Assembly: GCF_020523965.1 (NCBI RefSeq)
Contig: NZ_JAJAPX010000001.1
Span: 806,001 to 870,000 of the forward strand
Direction: 5' to 3'
Origin: Neotamlana sargassicola
Lineage (GTDB): Bacteria; Bacteroidota; Bacteroidia; Flavobacteriales; Flavobacteriaceae
DNA length: 64,000 nt
In this document: in pieces, positions 51,322 to 59,492 of the stretch
How the letters are laid out: each line of letters opens with the position of its first letter
How positions within the stretch are numbered: the stretch's first letter is position 1
Notes under the pieces: generated by a model
Database searches by the model: none
What the model was told of the DNA's origin: nothing
What the model saw: only the letters and a program-made list of their open reading frames with translations
Translations under genes and position numbers: made by a program

Positions 51322-51677
51322 ATTCAGTGCTGGTAATTCTGAAGAACTATGAATGCTTTTTAAAACAATTAGGTTGTACAATACTTCTCGATATAAATTT
51401 GCTTCGTTGCTCTACGCAAATTCACTCGAAGCGACGGTTTGAGTTTTATGTAAAGAAGTCTTTTAATTAAAGTTAAACCGTCAGTTTGAGTAATTCTGAA
51501 GAACTATGAATGATTTTGAAAACAATTAGGTTGTATAATACTTTTCGATACAAATTTGATACGTTTCTCTTCGCAAATCCACTAGAAGAGACAATATGAG
51601 TTTTATGTAATAAGGTTTTATTTTAGTTATGACGTCAGTTCGAGTGATTCTGAGGCACGAAGAATTGTATCGAGAAC
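51322..51677. repeat. Tandem ~158-bp repeats (about 2.3 units)
   Basis: The 477-bp gap before the thioesterase gene holds two long units, 51322-51479 and 51480-51637, each running CAGT..(G)TAATTCTGAAGAACTATGAATG, then AACAATTAGGTTGTA, then ATACTTcTCGATAcAAATTTG and a GAGTTTTATGTAA block. A third partial (51629-51677: GTCAGTTCGAGTGATTCTG, ending ATTGTATCGAGAAC) is the inverse of the CTCGATACAA part. No coding signal is seen here. Confidence 0.85.
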
Positions 51678-51702
51678 AAATAACTTACTATAACATTATT
51701 TT

Positions 51703-52212
51703 TTAATCAAACAACGCTTTTAATTCGGTAGCATCTTGCGGTTTTATTTTCCCTGCAAGTAGTAAACTAAGTTGTTTACGACGTAAAGCCGCATCGTAGC
51801 GCTCTTTTTCAAGTTCGGTTTCTGGAATAACTTCAGGAATAGCAGTTGGTTTTCCTGTTTCATCAACGGCGACAAAGGTGTAAATAGCTTGATTTACCCT
51901 AGTTCTATCTCCCGATTCACGATCTTCTATCCAAACATCAATACACACTTCCATTGAGGTTTTAAAAGCGCGTGATACTTTAGCTTCAATGGTAACAACA
52001 CTGCCTAACGGAACCGCTTTTGTAAAGGCCACGTGGTTTACAGAAGCTGTAACGGTAATTCTACGACTATGTCTACCGGCAGCAATACTTGCAGCACGAT
52101 CCATACGGGCTAAAAGTTCGCCTCCAAACAGGTTATTTAATGCGTTGGTTTCGCCTGGTAAAACAACATCGGTTAATATAGTTTTTGATGCTTCGGGTGT
52201 TTTTGCCTCCAT
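51703..52212 (-). CDS. Acyl-CoA thioesterase (hotdog fold, YciA/BACH type)
   Basis: 169 aa. One hotdog domain: TNALNNLFGGELLARMDRAASIAA with the catalytic Asn/Asp region, ITVTASVNHVAFTKAVPLGSVVTIEAKV and MEVCIDVWIEDRESGDR. Hydrolyses acyl-CoAs to free acids and CoA. A -7 box (TACCTTTG on the minus strand, 52240-52233) ends 20 nt upstream of the ATG. Single gene. Confidence 0.9.
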   Translation of the reverse strand: MEAKTPEASKTILTDVVLPGETNALNNLFGGELLARMDRAASIAAGRHSRRITVTASVNHVAFTKAVPLGSVVTIEAKVSRAFKTSMEVCIDVWIEDRESGDRTRVNQAIYTFVAVDETGKPTAIPEVIPETELEKERYDAALRRKQLSLLLAGKIKPQDATELKALFD

Positions 52213-52268
52213 AGTAGATTTTTATGATGTGGCAAAGGTAAAATTATTCTTGGTTTTTAAGAAAGAAA

Positions 52269-53213
52269 CTAGTTTAACTCCTTAACTAAAATCCAAGCAT
52301 CGGTATTGTGGTTTTTTCTAATGCTTTTTACAGCAGCTAAAGCTTCTCTACCGGTTTTGTAAGTACCATAAACTACTTGGTGTAAGCCATATTCGTTTAG
52401 CCCAATTTTTCTGGCATCGTAACCTAGTGCTTTAAGTTCTTTAACTTTAGTATCACCATTGGCTTCAACTCTAAACGCTCCTGCAACAATGTGGAAGTTC
52501 CCCAATGTTTTTTCGGTTTTATTTACACTTAAAGTTATTGCTGGTAGCGGATTTAAATTAAAAGTAGCTTGTTGAATTTTTGTGTCTAATTGTTTTGTAG
52601 CTTCTTCTTGAGCCACTTGGTTGTGAGCTTCAACTTTAGTAGCATAGAAATTTGAAGCTGCATAAGCGCCAAGTGTTAAGGCAACTAAAGCAACAGAGGC
52701 GTACTTTAAAAAAGGTAGCGTTTTACGTTTGTTACTGGTAACAGCAATAGGCACTACTTTTTCTATAGCTTCTGCTTCTTCTTTGTAAATTTCTCTATCA
52801 ATTTTAGGAGAAGTAAACTGCGATAAACCAAAAGCTTCAGTCAAATAGTTTAAATGATAGGTTGGCTCGAACTTTAACTTACCTTCCCCGTTAAGCGAAA
52901 TAGCACCAATATTATTAAAGGTTATTGTTTCGCCTTGTGTTAAAAACGATTTTAAATTTTTAACACGATTTGCAATTTTTTGATTTGCCGTTTCAAAAGG
53001 TATTTTTTCTACATCGGCAATATAATGCGCTAACAAACCATCGTTATTTTGAATTTGCTCGTTAAACGACATAATTTTTTTTGGAGCAAAAAAGGTGTTC
53101 GACGCTTCATCGATTGTAGCCGACGCATTTTGGGTTAAAAATGAACCAAAATCTGGTACGGTAACGCACTCGTAACGGTACAATAAATCGCTTATGTAGG
53201 TTTCTAATTGCAT
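52269..53213 (-). CDS. HU-CCDC81 and SPOR domain protein
   Basis: 314 aa from the ATG at 53213 (MQLETYISDLLYRYECVTVP); a longer frame to 53243 crosses the -7 box. The N-terminal 120 residues are a CCDC81-like HU domain (DFGSFLTQNASA, GNIGAISL-type strands near residue 95 read NNIGAISLNGEG). A membrane helix near 166-184 and a C-terminal SPOR domain (about 225-314: FHIVAGAFRVEANGDTKVKELKALG) follow. SPOR domains bind denuded peptidoglycan at division sites, so a link between envelope and cytosol is likely. Confidence 0.85.
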   Translation of the reverse strand: MQLETYISDLLYRYECVTVPDFGSFLTQNASATIDEASNTFFAPKKIMSFNEQIQNNDGLLAHYIADVEKIPFETANQKIANRVKNLKSFLTQGETITFNNIGAISLNGEGKLKFEPTYHLNYLTEAFGLSQFTSPKIDREIYKEEAEAIEKVVPIAVTSNKRKTLPFLKYASVALVALTLGAYAASNFYATKVEAHNQVAQEEATKQLDTKIQQATFNLNPLPAITLSVNKTEKTLGNFHIVAGAFRVEANGDTKVKELKALGYDARKIGLNEYGLHQVVYGTYKTGREALAAVKSIRKNHNTDAWILVKELN

Positions 53214-53218
53214 AAATA

Positions 53219-53226
53219 CAAAGTTA
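53219..53226 (-). promoter_or_regulatory. -7 box of the SPOR protein gene
   Basis: TAACTTTG on the minus strand, ending 5 nt before the ATG at 53213. No matching TTG box is clear at the usual distance. It implies a leaderless or near-leaderless message. Confidence 0.4.
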
Positions 53227-53319
53227 AAATTTTTTGGTTTCACATAAAAATTTGTGAAACTATTTTTTATGTACCGTGAAAATTATTTTATTTTGACTTA
53301 AATATCAACTATTTACTAA

Positions 53320-54423
53320 GTGACCGAACAAGATTTAATATACATTTTAGCCCTACAAAACGTACCGAATATTGGTGATATCATAGCGAAACGATTAATA
53401 AATCATTGTGGATCGGCAGAGGCGGTGTTAAAAGAAAAGTTATCAAATCTTTTAAAAATTGATGGAATTGGAAAAATTACAATTAAGCATTTACATGAGT
53501 CTTCGCATTTAGCTGAAGCAGAAAAGGAACTTCGTTTTATAAAAGAAAACAACATAAAAACACTTTATTTTGAAGCTAATAATTATCCGAAAAAACTAAA
53601 ACATTGTATCGACGGACCTATTTTGTTGTTTCAATCTGGAAATATCGATTTAGAAAATCAACATATTATTAGTATTGTGGGTACTCGAAAAATAACCAAT
53701 TCGGGAATTGCCTTTTGCGAAAATTTAATTGAAGCACTTGCTGTATACAACCCTATTATTGTTTCAGGTTTTGCTTATGGCACCGATATTACTGCTCACA
53801 AAGCTGCGATTAAAAACCAATTGCAAACTATAGGCTGTTTGGCCCATGGCCTAAACACGATTTACCCCAAAGTACATAAAAAATACATGGTTGATGTTGA
53901 AAAAAATGGAGGTTTTTTAACCGATTTTTGGAGTAGCGATAAATTTGATAGAAATAACTTTTTAAAACGAAACAGAGTAATTGCTGGTTTAAGCGAAGCA
54001 ACAATAGTTATAGAATCGGCCGAAAAAGGTGGTAGTTTGGTTACTGCCGATATTGCTAATTCGTATAATCGAGATGTTTTTGCAGTACCTGGGCGAACAA
54101 CCGATAGCCAAAGCGTTGGATGTAATAACTTAATAAAACATCAAAAAGCACATTTACTAAACACACCACTAGACGTGCCTTATCTATTAAATTGGCAACT
54201 CGAAGAAAAAACACCACCAACTATACAAAAGCAATTGTTTGTGGAACTAGATTCTGACGAAAAAATAATTTATAATTACTTAAAAGACAGTAATAAAGAA
54301 CAACTTGATACAATTGCTATAAACTGCAACTTACCAGTTTTTAAGGTAAGTAGTTTGTTATTAAATATGGAATTAAAAGGCGTTGTGCGTCCCTTACCAG
54401 GAAAATTGTTTGAGGTTGTTTAA
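53320..54423 (+). CDS. dprA: DNA-processing protein DprA
   Basis: 367 aa from a GTG at 53320. Helix-hairpin-helix region (LALQNVPNIGDIIAKRLI, LLKIDGIGKITIKHL), Rossmann core (HIISIVGTRKITNSG, VSGFAYGTDITAHKAAI, FLKRNRVIAGLSEATIVIESAEKGGSLVTA) and a C-terminal winged helix with the FKVSSLLLNMELKGVV pattern. Loads RecA on single-stranded DNA in natural uptake. Head-to-head with the SPOR protein gene. Confidence 0.95.
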   Translation: MTEQDLIYILALQNVPNIGDIIAKRLINHCGSAEAVLKEKLSNLLKIDGIGKITIKHLHESSHLAEAEKELRFIKENNIKTLYFEANNYPKKLKHCIDGPILLFQSGNIDLENQHIISIVGTRKITNSGIAFCENLIEALAVYNPIIVSGFAYGTDITAHKAAIKNQLQTIGCLAHGLNTIYPKVHKKYMVDVEKNGGFLTDFWSSDKFDRNNFLKRNRVIAGLSEATIVIESAEKGGSLVTADIANSYNRDVFAVPGRTTDSQSVGCNNLIKHQKAHLLNTPLDVPYLLNWQLEEKTPPTIQKQLFVELDSDEKIIYNYLKDSNKEQLDTIAINCNLPVFKVSSLLLNMELKGVVRPLPGKLFEVV

Positions 54424-54443
54424 GCTTTGTAAAGTAAAACGAC

Positions 54444-54944
54444 TTAATTTATTTTAAGCTTCCTTTTCGAAATAAAAAAATAAGCAATAATTATATATTC
54501 TATTATTGGAATTGATGTGGTTATTATATTGAGTTGATAGTAGCCATCAATATTATCATAATAAAAATCGTATGCGGAAGAGTAATTTTCATAAAGATAG
54601 CTAACGCCTAAATAGCTAAATAAAAACTGGAGAATTATAATCAGAAAAAAAGCAGCAACACAACTAATAAGTAACTTTTTTGAAGCCTTATTTTTAAAGT
54701 CATAAAAGTAATTAAACAAATAACTAAATAGAATAACAAACAAAATAAATGCAATCAATTCTGATAACCATAAAATTGTTTGGGCATCAGTTTTTGTTAT
54801 TATTAAAAAATGTTGAAAAATAAATTTTAAAAAGCTGCAAAACTCGAAAAGAGAATAAATTAAAAAAAGACCAATACCTATCGTGTTTAAAAGATAGAAA
54901 TTATCTTTTGAAGTTTTTATTTCTTTTTCAAATTCCTCTAACAA
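54444..54944 (-). CDS. Hypothetical four-helix membrane protein
   Basis: 166 aa from a TTG at 54944, 11 bp downstream of the trpS stop. Four hydrophobic segments (residues 19-37, 55-75, 85-105, 135-155) with aromatic periplasmic loops (YEYNYSSAYDFYYDNIDGYYQ-like region rich in Tyr). No catalytic motif is visible. Possibly co-transcribed with trpS. I do not recognise the family. Confidence 0.6.
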   Translation of the reverse strand: MLEEFEKEIKTSKDNFYLLNTIGIGLFLIYSLFEFCSFLKFIFQHFLIITKTDAQTILWLSELIAFILFVILFSYLFNYFYDFKNKASKKLLISCVAAFFLIIILQFLFSYLGVSYLYENYSSAYDFYYDNIDGYYQLNIITTSIPIIEYIIIAYFFISKRKLKIN

Positions 54945-54955
54945 TTTAAATGCTT

Positions 54956-55927
54956 TTAATATCCAACCTTTTCACGAACACGACCAATAACATCATTTGC
55001 AACTTTCGATGCTTTTTTTGCACCTACTTGTAGCGCCTTATCAAGTTCATCAAGGTTGTTCATATAGTAATGGTACTTTTCGCGTTGCGTTGCAAAGGTT
55101 TCTACAATAAGTTCAAAAAGTGCTTGTTTGGCGTGTCCGTAACCATAATTACCATTTTCGTAATTGGCTTTCATAGTGGCAATTTGTTCGTTGTTAGCTA
55201 ACAAGCTATAAATTGCAAAACAATTACAGGTACTCCAGTCTTTAGGCTCTTCAAGAGGCGTACTATCGGTTTGAATTCCCATAATTTGTTTGCGTAACTT
55301 TTTATCATTTAAAAATATATTGATGGTGTTGTTACGACTTTTACTCATTTTTTCACCATCTGTTCCCGGAATTAATTTGGTGTTTTCTTGAATTTTACCT
55401 TCAGGAATTACAAAGGTATCATCGCCTAATTTAGCGTGAAAGCGTGAGGCCACATCGCGTGTCATTTCAATATGTTGTAATTGGTCTTTACCAACCGGAA
55501 TAATTTCGGCGTCGTAGGCCAAAATATCTGCAGCCATAAGCATTGGGTAGTAAAAAAGCCCGGAGTTAACATCTTCCAACCTATCGGCTTTATCTTTAAA
55601 ACTATGTGCAAGCGTTAAACGTTGATACGGAAAAAAGCAACTTAAATACCAAGATAGTTCGGTAACTTGTGGCACATCGCTTTGTCTGTAAAATACTGTT
55701 TTTTCAATATCTAAACCAAAAGCTAACCATGTGGCAGCAACCGAGTATGTGTTGCTTCGTAAGGTTTCGGCATCTTTAATTTGAGTTAAAGTATGTAGGT
55801 TTGCAATAAATAAATACGATTCGTTTTCTGGCTGTTCTGCCATTTTTATTGCAGGTAAAATAGCGCCTAAAATATTACCTAAATGTGGTGTTCCTGTGCT
55901 TTGTATTCCGGTTAAAACTCTTGCCAT
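54956..55927 (-). CDS. trpS: Tryptophan-tRNA ligase
   Basis: 323 aa. Class I synthetase: the HIGH-like TGTPHLGN at residues 11-18, FIANLHTLTQ near 40, GKDQLQHIEMTRD near 147-159 and KMSKS near residue 195. Charges tRNA-Trp. The leader from the predicted start of transcription (near 55969) is about 42 nt and contains a REP-like hairpin (55933-55950). Shares a compact divergent promoter region with plsC. Confidence 0.96.
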   Translation of the reverse strand: MARVLTGIQSTGTPHLGNILGAILPAIKMAEQPENESYLFIANLHTLTQIKDAETLRSNTYSVAATWLAFGLDIEKTVFYRQSDVPQVTELSWYLSCFFPYQRLTLAHSFKDKADRLEDVNSGLFYYPMLMAADILAYDAEIIPVGKDQLQHIEMTRDVASRFHAKLGDDTFVIPEGKIQENTKLIPGTDGEKMSKSRNNTINIFLNDKKLRKQIMGIQTDSTPLEEPKDWSTCNCFAIYSLLANNEQIATMKANYENGNYGYGHAKQALFELIVETFATQREKYHYYMNNLDELDKALQVGAKKASKVANDVIGRVREKVGY

Positions 55928-55932
55928 AATGC

Positions 55933-55950
55933 TTCCTGCGAAAGCAGAAA
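55933..55950. repeat. REP-like hairpin in trpS leader
   Basis: TTCCTGC-GAAA-GCAGAAA: a 7-bp stem with one C/A mismatch and the same GAAA loop as the GIY-YIG element's left edge. A degraded solo copy between the trpS ATG and its promoter. Confidence 0.65.
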
Positions 55951-55975
55951 TTTTTTAAAATTGTTAAACAAAAAG

Positions 55976-56006
55976 CAAAGGTATATTTTTTAATAGAATT
56001 GCTCAA
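55976..56006 (-). promoter_or_regulatory. Promoter of trpS
   Basis: On the minus strand, TTG (56006-56004), 20 nt, TACCTTTG (55983-55976): a good Bacteroidota promoter. It overlaps the probable plsC promoter region on the other strand. Confidence 0.65.
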
Positions 56007-56016
56007 TACAATTCTG

Positions 56017-56024
56017 TATTTTTG
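56017..56024 (+). promoter_or_regulatory. -7 box of plsC promoter
   Basis: TATTTTTG ends 6 nt before the plsC ATG at 56031. The nearest TTG upstream (55999-56001) is only 15 nt away, short for the consensus. It predicts a start of transcription at about the start codon. Confidence 0.4.
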
Positions 56025-56030
56025 AAATCC

Positions 56031-56768
56031 ATGAGAGCATTTAAATACATTTTTTGGACCTTGTACCGTATTTGGTTTTACGTGCTTGTAGCGCTGCCTA
56101 TTCTTATTTTGTTTCCATTTTTGCTCATTTCAATTTCAAAGGAATCTTGGTACCCGTATTTCTTTAAGCTTGCGCGATTTTGGGCGAAGTTTATACTCAT
56201 AGGAATGGGTTTCACTTATAGCATTAAGCGTGAACAAACACCCAACAAAAGTAAAAGTTATATGTTTATTGCTAACCATACATCAATGACCGATATTATG
56301 CTTATGTTGGCTGCTGTAAAAAATCCGTTTGTATTTGTTGGTAAAGCAGAATTAGCAAAAATACCACTGTTCGGATTTTTTTATAAACGCACTTGTATTT
56401 TGGTTGATAGAAGTTCAGAAAAAAGCAGAAAAGCTGTGTTTTTAAGAGCCCAACGTCGTTTAAAATCGGGACTAAGTATTTGTATTTTTCCTGAAGGAGG
56501 CGTGCCCGAAGAAGATGTGTTTTTAGATAGTTTTAAAGATGGCGCTTTTAGGTTAGCTATAAACCATCAAATTCCAATAGTACCCATAACTTTTGCCGAT
56601 AATAAAAAACGGTTTTCATTTACTTTTTTTAGTGGAAGCCCAGGGAAAATGCGGGCTTATATTCATAAATTTATAAAAACCGAAGGCTTAACCATACAGA
56701 GCACAAAAGCGCTTAATGAACAAGCACGCATGGTTATTTTAAATAAACTACAGATGTATAAAAAATAA
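56031..56768 (+). CDS. plsC: 1-acyl-sn-glycerol-3-phosphate acyltransferase (PlsC-like)
   Basis: 245 aa from the ATG at 56031; a TTG at 56022 overlaps the -7 box. Membrane-anchored by two N-terminal helices. The catalytic NHTSMTD is at residues 82-88, FVGKAELAKIPLFGFF follows, then FPEGG near 150 for glycerol-3-phosphate binding and PIVPITF. Acylates lysophosphatidate in phospholipid synthesis. Followed by a terminator. Confidence 0.88.
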   Translation: MRAFKYIFWTLYRIWFYVLVALPILILFPFLLISISKESWYPYFFKLARFWAKFILIGMGFTYSIKREQTPNKSKSYMFIANHTSMTDIMLMLAAVKNPFVFVGKAELAKIPLFGFFYKRTCILVDRSSEKSRKAVFLRAQRRLKSGLSICIFPEGGVPEEDVFLDSFKDGAFRLAINHQIPIVPITFADNKKRFSFTFFSGSPGKMRAYIHKFIKTEGLTIQSTKALNEQARMVILNKLQMYKK

Positions 56769-56801
56769 AAAACTGCCCGGGGGAACGAACAGTTTTTTTA
56801 G
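56768..56801 (+). terminator. Intrinsic terminator after plsC
   Basis: AAAAACTG pairs with CAGTTTTTTT around a GC-rich loop (CCCGGGGGAACGAA), ending in a T-run just past the plsC stop. It may also serve the minus-strand beta-barrel gene from the other side. Confidence 0.7.
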
Positions 56802-56841
56802 ATATGTGCTTTTTGGCACACATCCAGATCTAACCAAAAAC

Positions 56842-58401
56842 CTAAAATTTAATAGCGAATCCAGTATACACGCCAATAAAAAATGGTGTGAAATTACCAG
56901 AAGTATTATTAAACGTATTAATTTGATATTTAAACATAGGTTCTAAATTCAAATCAATAGTATTTGTCATTTTATAATTTAAGCCAAGGCCTAAATTGGC
57001 ACTGTAGCTAAAGCTGTTAATATTGTTGGCTTCTCCTAAAAGAATGCTGTTGCCATTTGTAGACTCCGAGTAAATTTCATTTTTATTTAAAAATAACGAG
57101 CTAAAACCGCCAATTACATTAATACCAAATTTTTTATTTAAAACGGCATATTGAATTTCTAAGGGCACTTCAATATATCCAAGCGATTGGTTTAGCGAAG
57201 TGTTTTCCGTTTCAAACGAATTAGGTATTACAGCAGCAGCTTTGGCGCTTTCAAAGCTTACATTGGTATTGCTGCCAGAAGCATCGTTGGTTATTAAAGC
57301 GTCACTACTATTAATAGATAAGTTTTGCAAAGCACTACGGTTACTAACTCCAGCCGATTGAAATACAAGCACATCGTTGGTGTTGTAGCCTAAATTTACA
57401 CGGTTCACGCCAGAGCGAATCGTAATTTTATTATTAACAGCATAACTTGCCGAAATACCATAACTCATATTAATATTTCCTGTTTTAGAGTTGCTATTAA
57501 ATTGCGGATCGATAGAAGAACCATTGCCCATAGTGTTAAAATAAACAGGCGCAGCATTTGGGGCAACGCTCCACCTGTTTTTGGGGTTTTCTTTTTCTTC
57601 TTCAATGGTTGTTTTATTGTTTTCAAGGGCTTCTTCAATGGTTAAAGAGGCCTTTGTATTGCTTTCGGTGTTATTGTTTTCGTTACTTGTTTTGGTTTTT
57701 GTAACAGTTATATTATTGTTATTGGTTTGGGTGATAAGTTTCTTAGCTTGGGTTTTATCAATTAAAACAGTTGGTTTTTCGCTGTTGTTTGGTGTTGCAA
57801 CCACAGGTTCGCTGTCGTTATGGTTATTTAAAACCGACTTACTTTCGTTTTTAGCAATGTTTTTAAACGTGTTTTTGTTTTGGGTTAAACCCGGATTTTG
57901 GGCCAGATGCGAATTATTTTTAGTTTTATTAGCTGATTTTGTATTTGTATTAAACGGTTTTGTAATTACCGTTTCATCTGAAGCTTTTACAACAGTTGAA
58001 GCGGTTTTGGTGTTTAAAACAGCTTCCGTTTGTGTTTGGGCGTCGTTTGGTTTTGTTTGGCTTGTATTGGCTATGTTATTTTTGTTTGCTGCGTTTGTGT
58101 TTTCAACGTTATTTTCTTCAGCAATATTATTTGTATTGTTTTCTGGTGTGTTTTCAGAATTAACAACTTTTATGGTTTCTTGTGGTTTATCAGAATCAAA
58201 ATAATTAAATCCTATGGTTAACAACAGTAATAAAGCGGCAGCTACACCAGCATAACGCCACCAAATTGGTATAACACGACGTTTTTTCTTTTTCTGGTTA
58301 AGTTCTGTTTCAATACGTTCCCAAACGGCATTATTAGGTGTGGCTTCAAAATCTTTAAAGCCTTCCTGAAATAATCTATCTATGTGTTTTTTATCACTCA
58401 T
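56842..58401 (-). CDS. Anti-sigma-like N-terminus fused to outer membrane beta-barrel
   Basis: 519 aa. Residues 1-43 are a cytosolic anti-sigma-like head (IDRLFQEGFKDFEATPNNAVWERI, found in proteins paired with ECF sigma factors). A basic stretch KKKKRRV and one membrane helix (about 47-66) follow. About 200 residues of Asn/Thr/Lys-rich low-complexity linker come next. The C-terminal 250 residues have the Gly- and aromatic-rich strands of an 8-stranded outer membrane barrel ending in FIGVYTGFAIKF. No signal peptide other than the membrane helix. Co-transcribed with the sigma factor by a one-base overlap. It may span both membranes. Confidence 0.75.
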   Translation of the reverse strand: MSDKKHIDRLFQEGFKDFEATPNNAVWERIETELNQKKKKRRVIPIWWRYAGVAAALLLLLTIGFNYFDSDKPQETIKVVNSENTPENNTNNIAEENNVENTNAANKNNIANTSQTKPNDAQTQTEAVLNTKTASTVVKASDETVITKPFNTNTKSANKTKNNSHLAQNPGLTQNKNTFKNIAKNESKSVLNNHNDSEPVVATPNNSEKPTVLIDKTQAKKLITQTNNNNITVTKTKTSNENNNTESNTKASLTIEEALENNKTTIEEEKENPKNRWSVAPNAAPVYFNTMGNGSSIDPQFNSNSKTGNINMSYGISASYAVNNKITIRSGVNRVNLGYNTNDVLVFQSAGVSNRSALQNLSINSSDALITNDASGSNTNVSFESAKAAAVIPNSFETENTSLNQSLGYIEVPLEIQYAVLNKKFGINVIGGFSSLFLNKNEIYSESTNGNSILLGEANNINSFSYSANLGLGLNYKMTNTIDLNLEPMFKYQINTFNNTSGNFTPFFIGVYTGFAIKF

Positions 58402-58943
58402 TATAAGGTTTGCGACTGTGGTCGCGCTTTATGTGCTTCTATGGTTTGTATCAAAATGTGTCTTGCTCTTGCTAAGTTCGATTTTGATGTGCCAATATTA
58501 ATATTTAGCAAACCAGCTATTTCTTTATGCGAATACCCATCTAATACGTAAAGGTTAAACACCAAACGATATCTGTCGGGTAATTCTTGAATTATTTTTA
58601 AAAGATATTCTATAGAAATGTTGCTGTCGTCAATTTCTATATACTCATCTTCAATATTATTTTCGTTAACTATATCAAAAACTTTTTCGTTTCGGTAACG
58701 CTGTAAGGCAGTGTTTACAGTAATACGTTTTAACCAACCTTCAAAAGAGCCTTTGTGTTTATATTGTTCTATTTTATTGAAAATTGTTAAAAAAGCATCT
58801 TGTAAATTATCTTCGGCTTCGGCATAATTACGCGAATACTTTAAGCAGGTGGCGAATAACTTACCCGAAAAGAGTTTGTATAGTTCGCTTTGTGCTTTGG
58901 TATCATTGGTTTTACAATTTTCTATGAGTTGTTTTAAACTCAA
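58401..58943 (-). CDS. ECF RNA polymerase sigma factor
   Basis: 180 aa from a TTG at 58943; no ATG is available near the family's usual N-terminus (MSLKQLIENCKTND). Region 2 contains LFATCLKYSRNYAEAEDNLQDAFLTIF and region 4 contains LPDRYRLVFNLYVLDGYSHKEIAGLLNINIGTSKSNLARAR, a clear sigma-70 helix-turn-helix. Overlaps the next gene by one base, so its partner regulator is almost surely the fusion protein downstream. No obvious promoter was found upstream. Confidence 0.92.
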   Translation of the reverse strand: MSLKQLIENCKTNDTKAQSELYKLFSGKLFATCLKYSRNYAEAEDNLQDAFLTIFNKIEQYKHKGSFEGWLKRITVNTALQRYRNEKVFDIVNENNIEDEYIEIDDSNISIEYLLKIIQELPDRYRLVFNLYVLDGYSHKEIAGLLNINIGTSKSNLARARHILIQTIEAHKARPQSQTL

Positions 58944-58972
58944 CTTAAAACATGTATTAGTTTATAATTAGT

Positions 58973-59380
58973 TTATTCGGTTACTGGTACTTCTATGGTT
59001 AAATAGGTGTCTTCTTCTGCATCGTTTTCACCTTGCCAAAATTTAAAAATATACGATCCGTTACTTGTAACTAGAAAATTAAAGGTGGCTTCTACCAATT
59101 CGTTGTCTAGAGGTTCGCATTCGCTACCTTCAAAAACATAAGTAATTGGAGCTACGGTACGTTCGTTATTTTCTTTATTATAATAAAAATCTCTGAAACT
59201 GTGACAGCTGGTTGGCCTATAATAATAAATAGTTATGGGGTATGTTTCTCCCATAACGAATTCATTGGGGATATCTACGCTATCAACGGGTAATACCTCA
59301 AAATAGTAATTAGGGTCTTCGTCTAGACTACATGAGGCTAGGCTAAAAGTTAGTATACAAAGCGCAATAAACTTTTTCAT
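58973..59380 (-). CDS. Hypothetical lipoprotein
   Basis: 135 aa from the ATG at 59380 (MKKFIALCILTFSLASCS, lipid Cys at residue 17); a longer frame to 59407 adds nine residues before the signal. The mature part is acidic and beta-rich (DEDPNYYFEVLPVDSVDIPNEF, YRPTSCHSFRDFYYN) with two extra Cys that may pair. No family recognised. It lies 29 bp upstream of the sigma factor gene and may share its transcript, which would hint at a stress or envelope role. Confidence 0.7.
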   Translation of the reverse strand: MKKFIALCILTFSLASCSLDEDPNYYFEVLPVDSVDIPNEFVMGETYPITIYYYRPTSCHSFRDFYYNKENNERTVAPITYVFEGSECEPLDNELVEATFNFLVTSNGSYIFKFWQGENDAEEDTYLTIEVPVTE

Positions 59381-59454
59381 TGCTTTAAATTTAGGGAAAT
59401 TATACATGTTTGACCTTAAGATGCAATGTTTAATAAAAGGTTGCGTAGCAAAAT

Positions 59455-59482
59455 AAAAAAATCCCGTTTTTAACGGGATTTT
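59455..59482 (-). terminator. Intrinsic terminator of recA (minus strand)
   Basis: On the minus strand AAAATCCCGTT pairs with AACGGGATTTT around a 3-nt loop, then a T-run. It lies 11 bp past the recA stop. The structure is symmetric enough to work in both directions. Confidence 0.85.
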
Positions 59483-59492
59483 ATGAGTTTTT

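Noticed and set aside
51322-51677. Repeat cluster as a CRISPR array
   Set aside because: Repeats are about 158 bp, adjacent and partly inverted, without short regular spacers or cas genes.
57581-58204. Plus-strand open frame of 207 codons inside the anti-sigma/barrel gene
   Set aside because: It is antisense to the Asn/Thr-rich linker; its Val/Leu/Phe-rich content is the mirror of that low-complexity sequence. The gene on the minus strand is coupled to the sigma factor.
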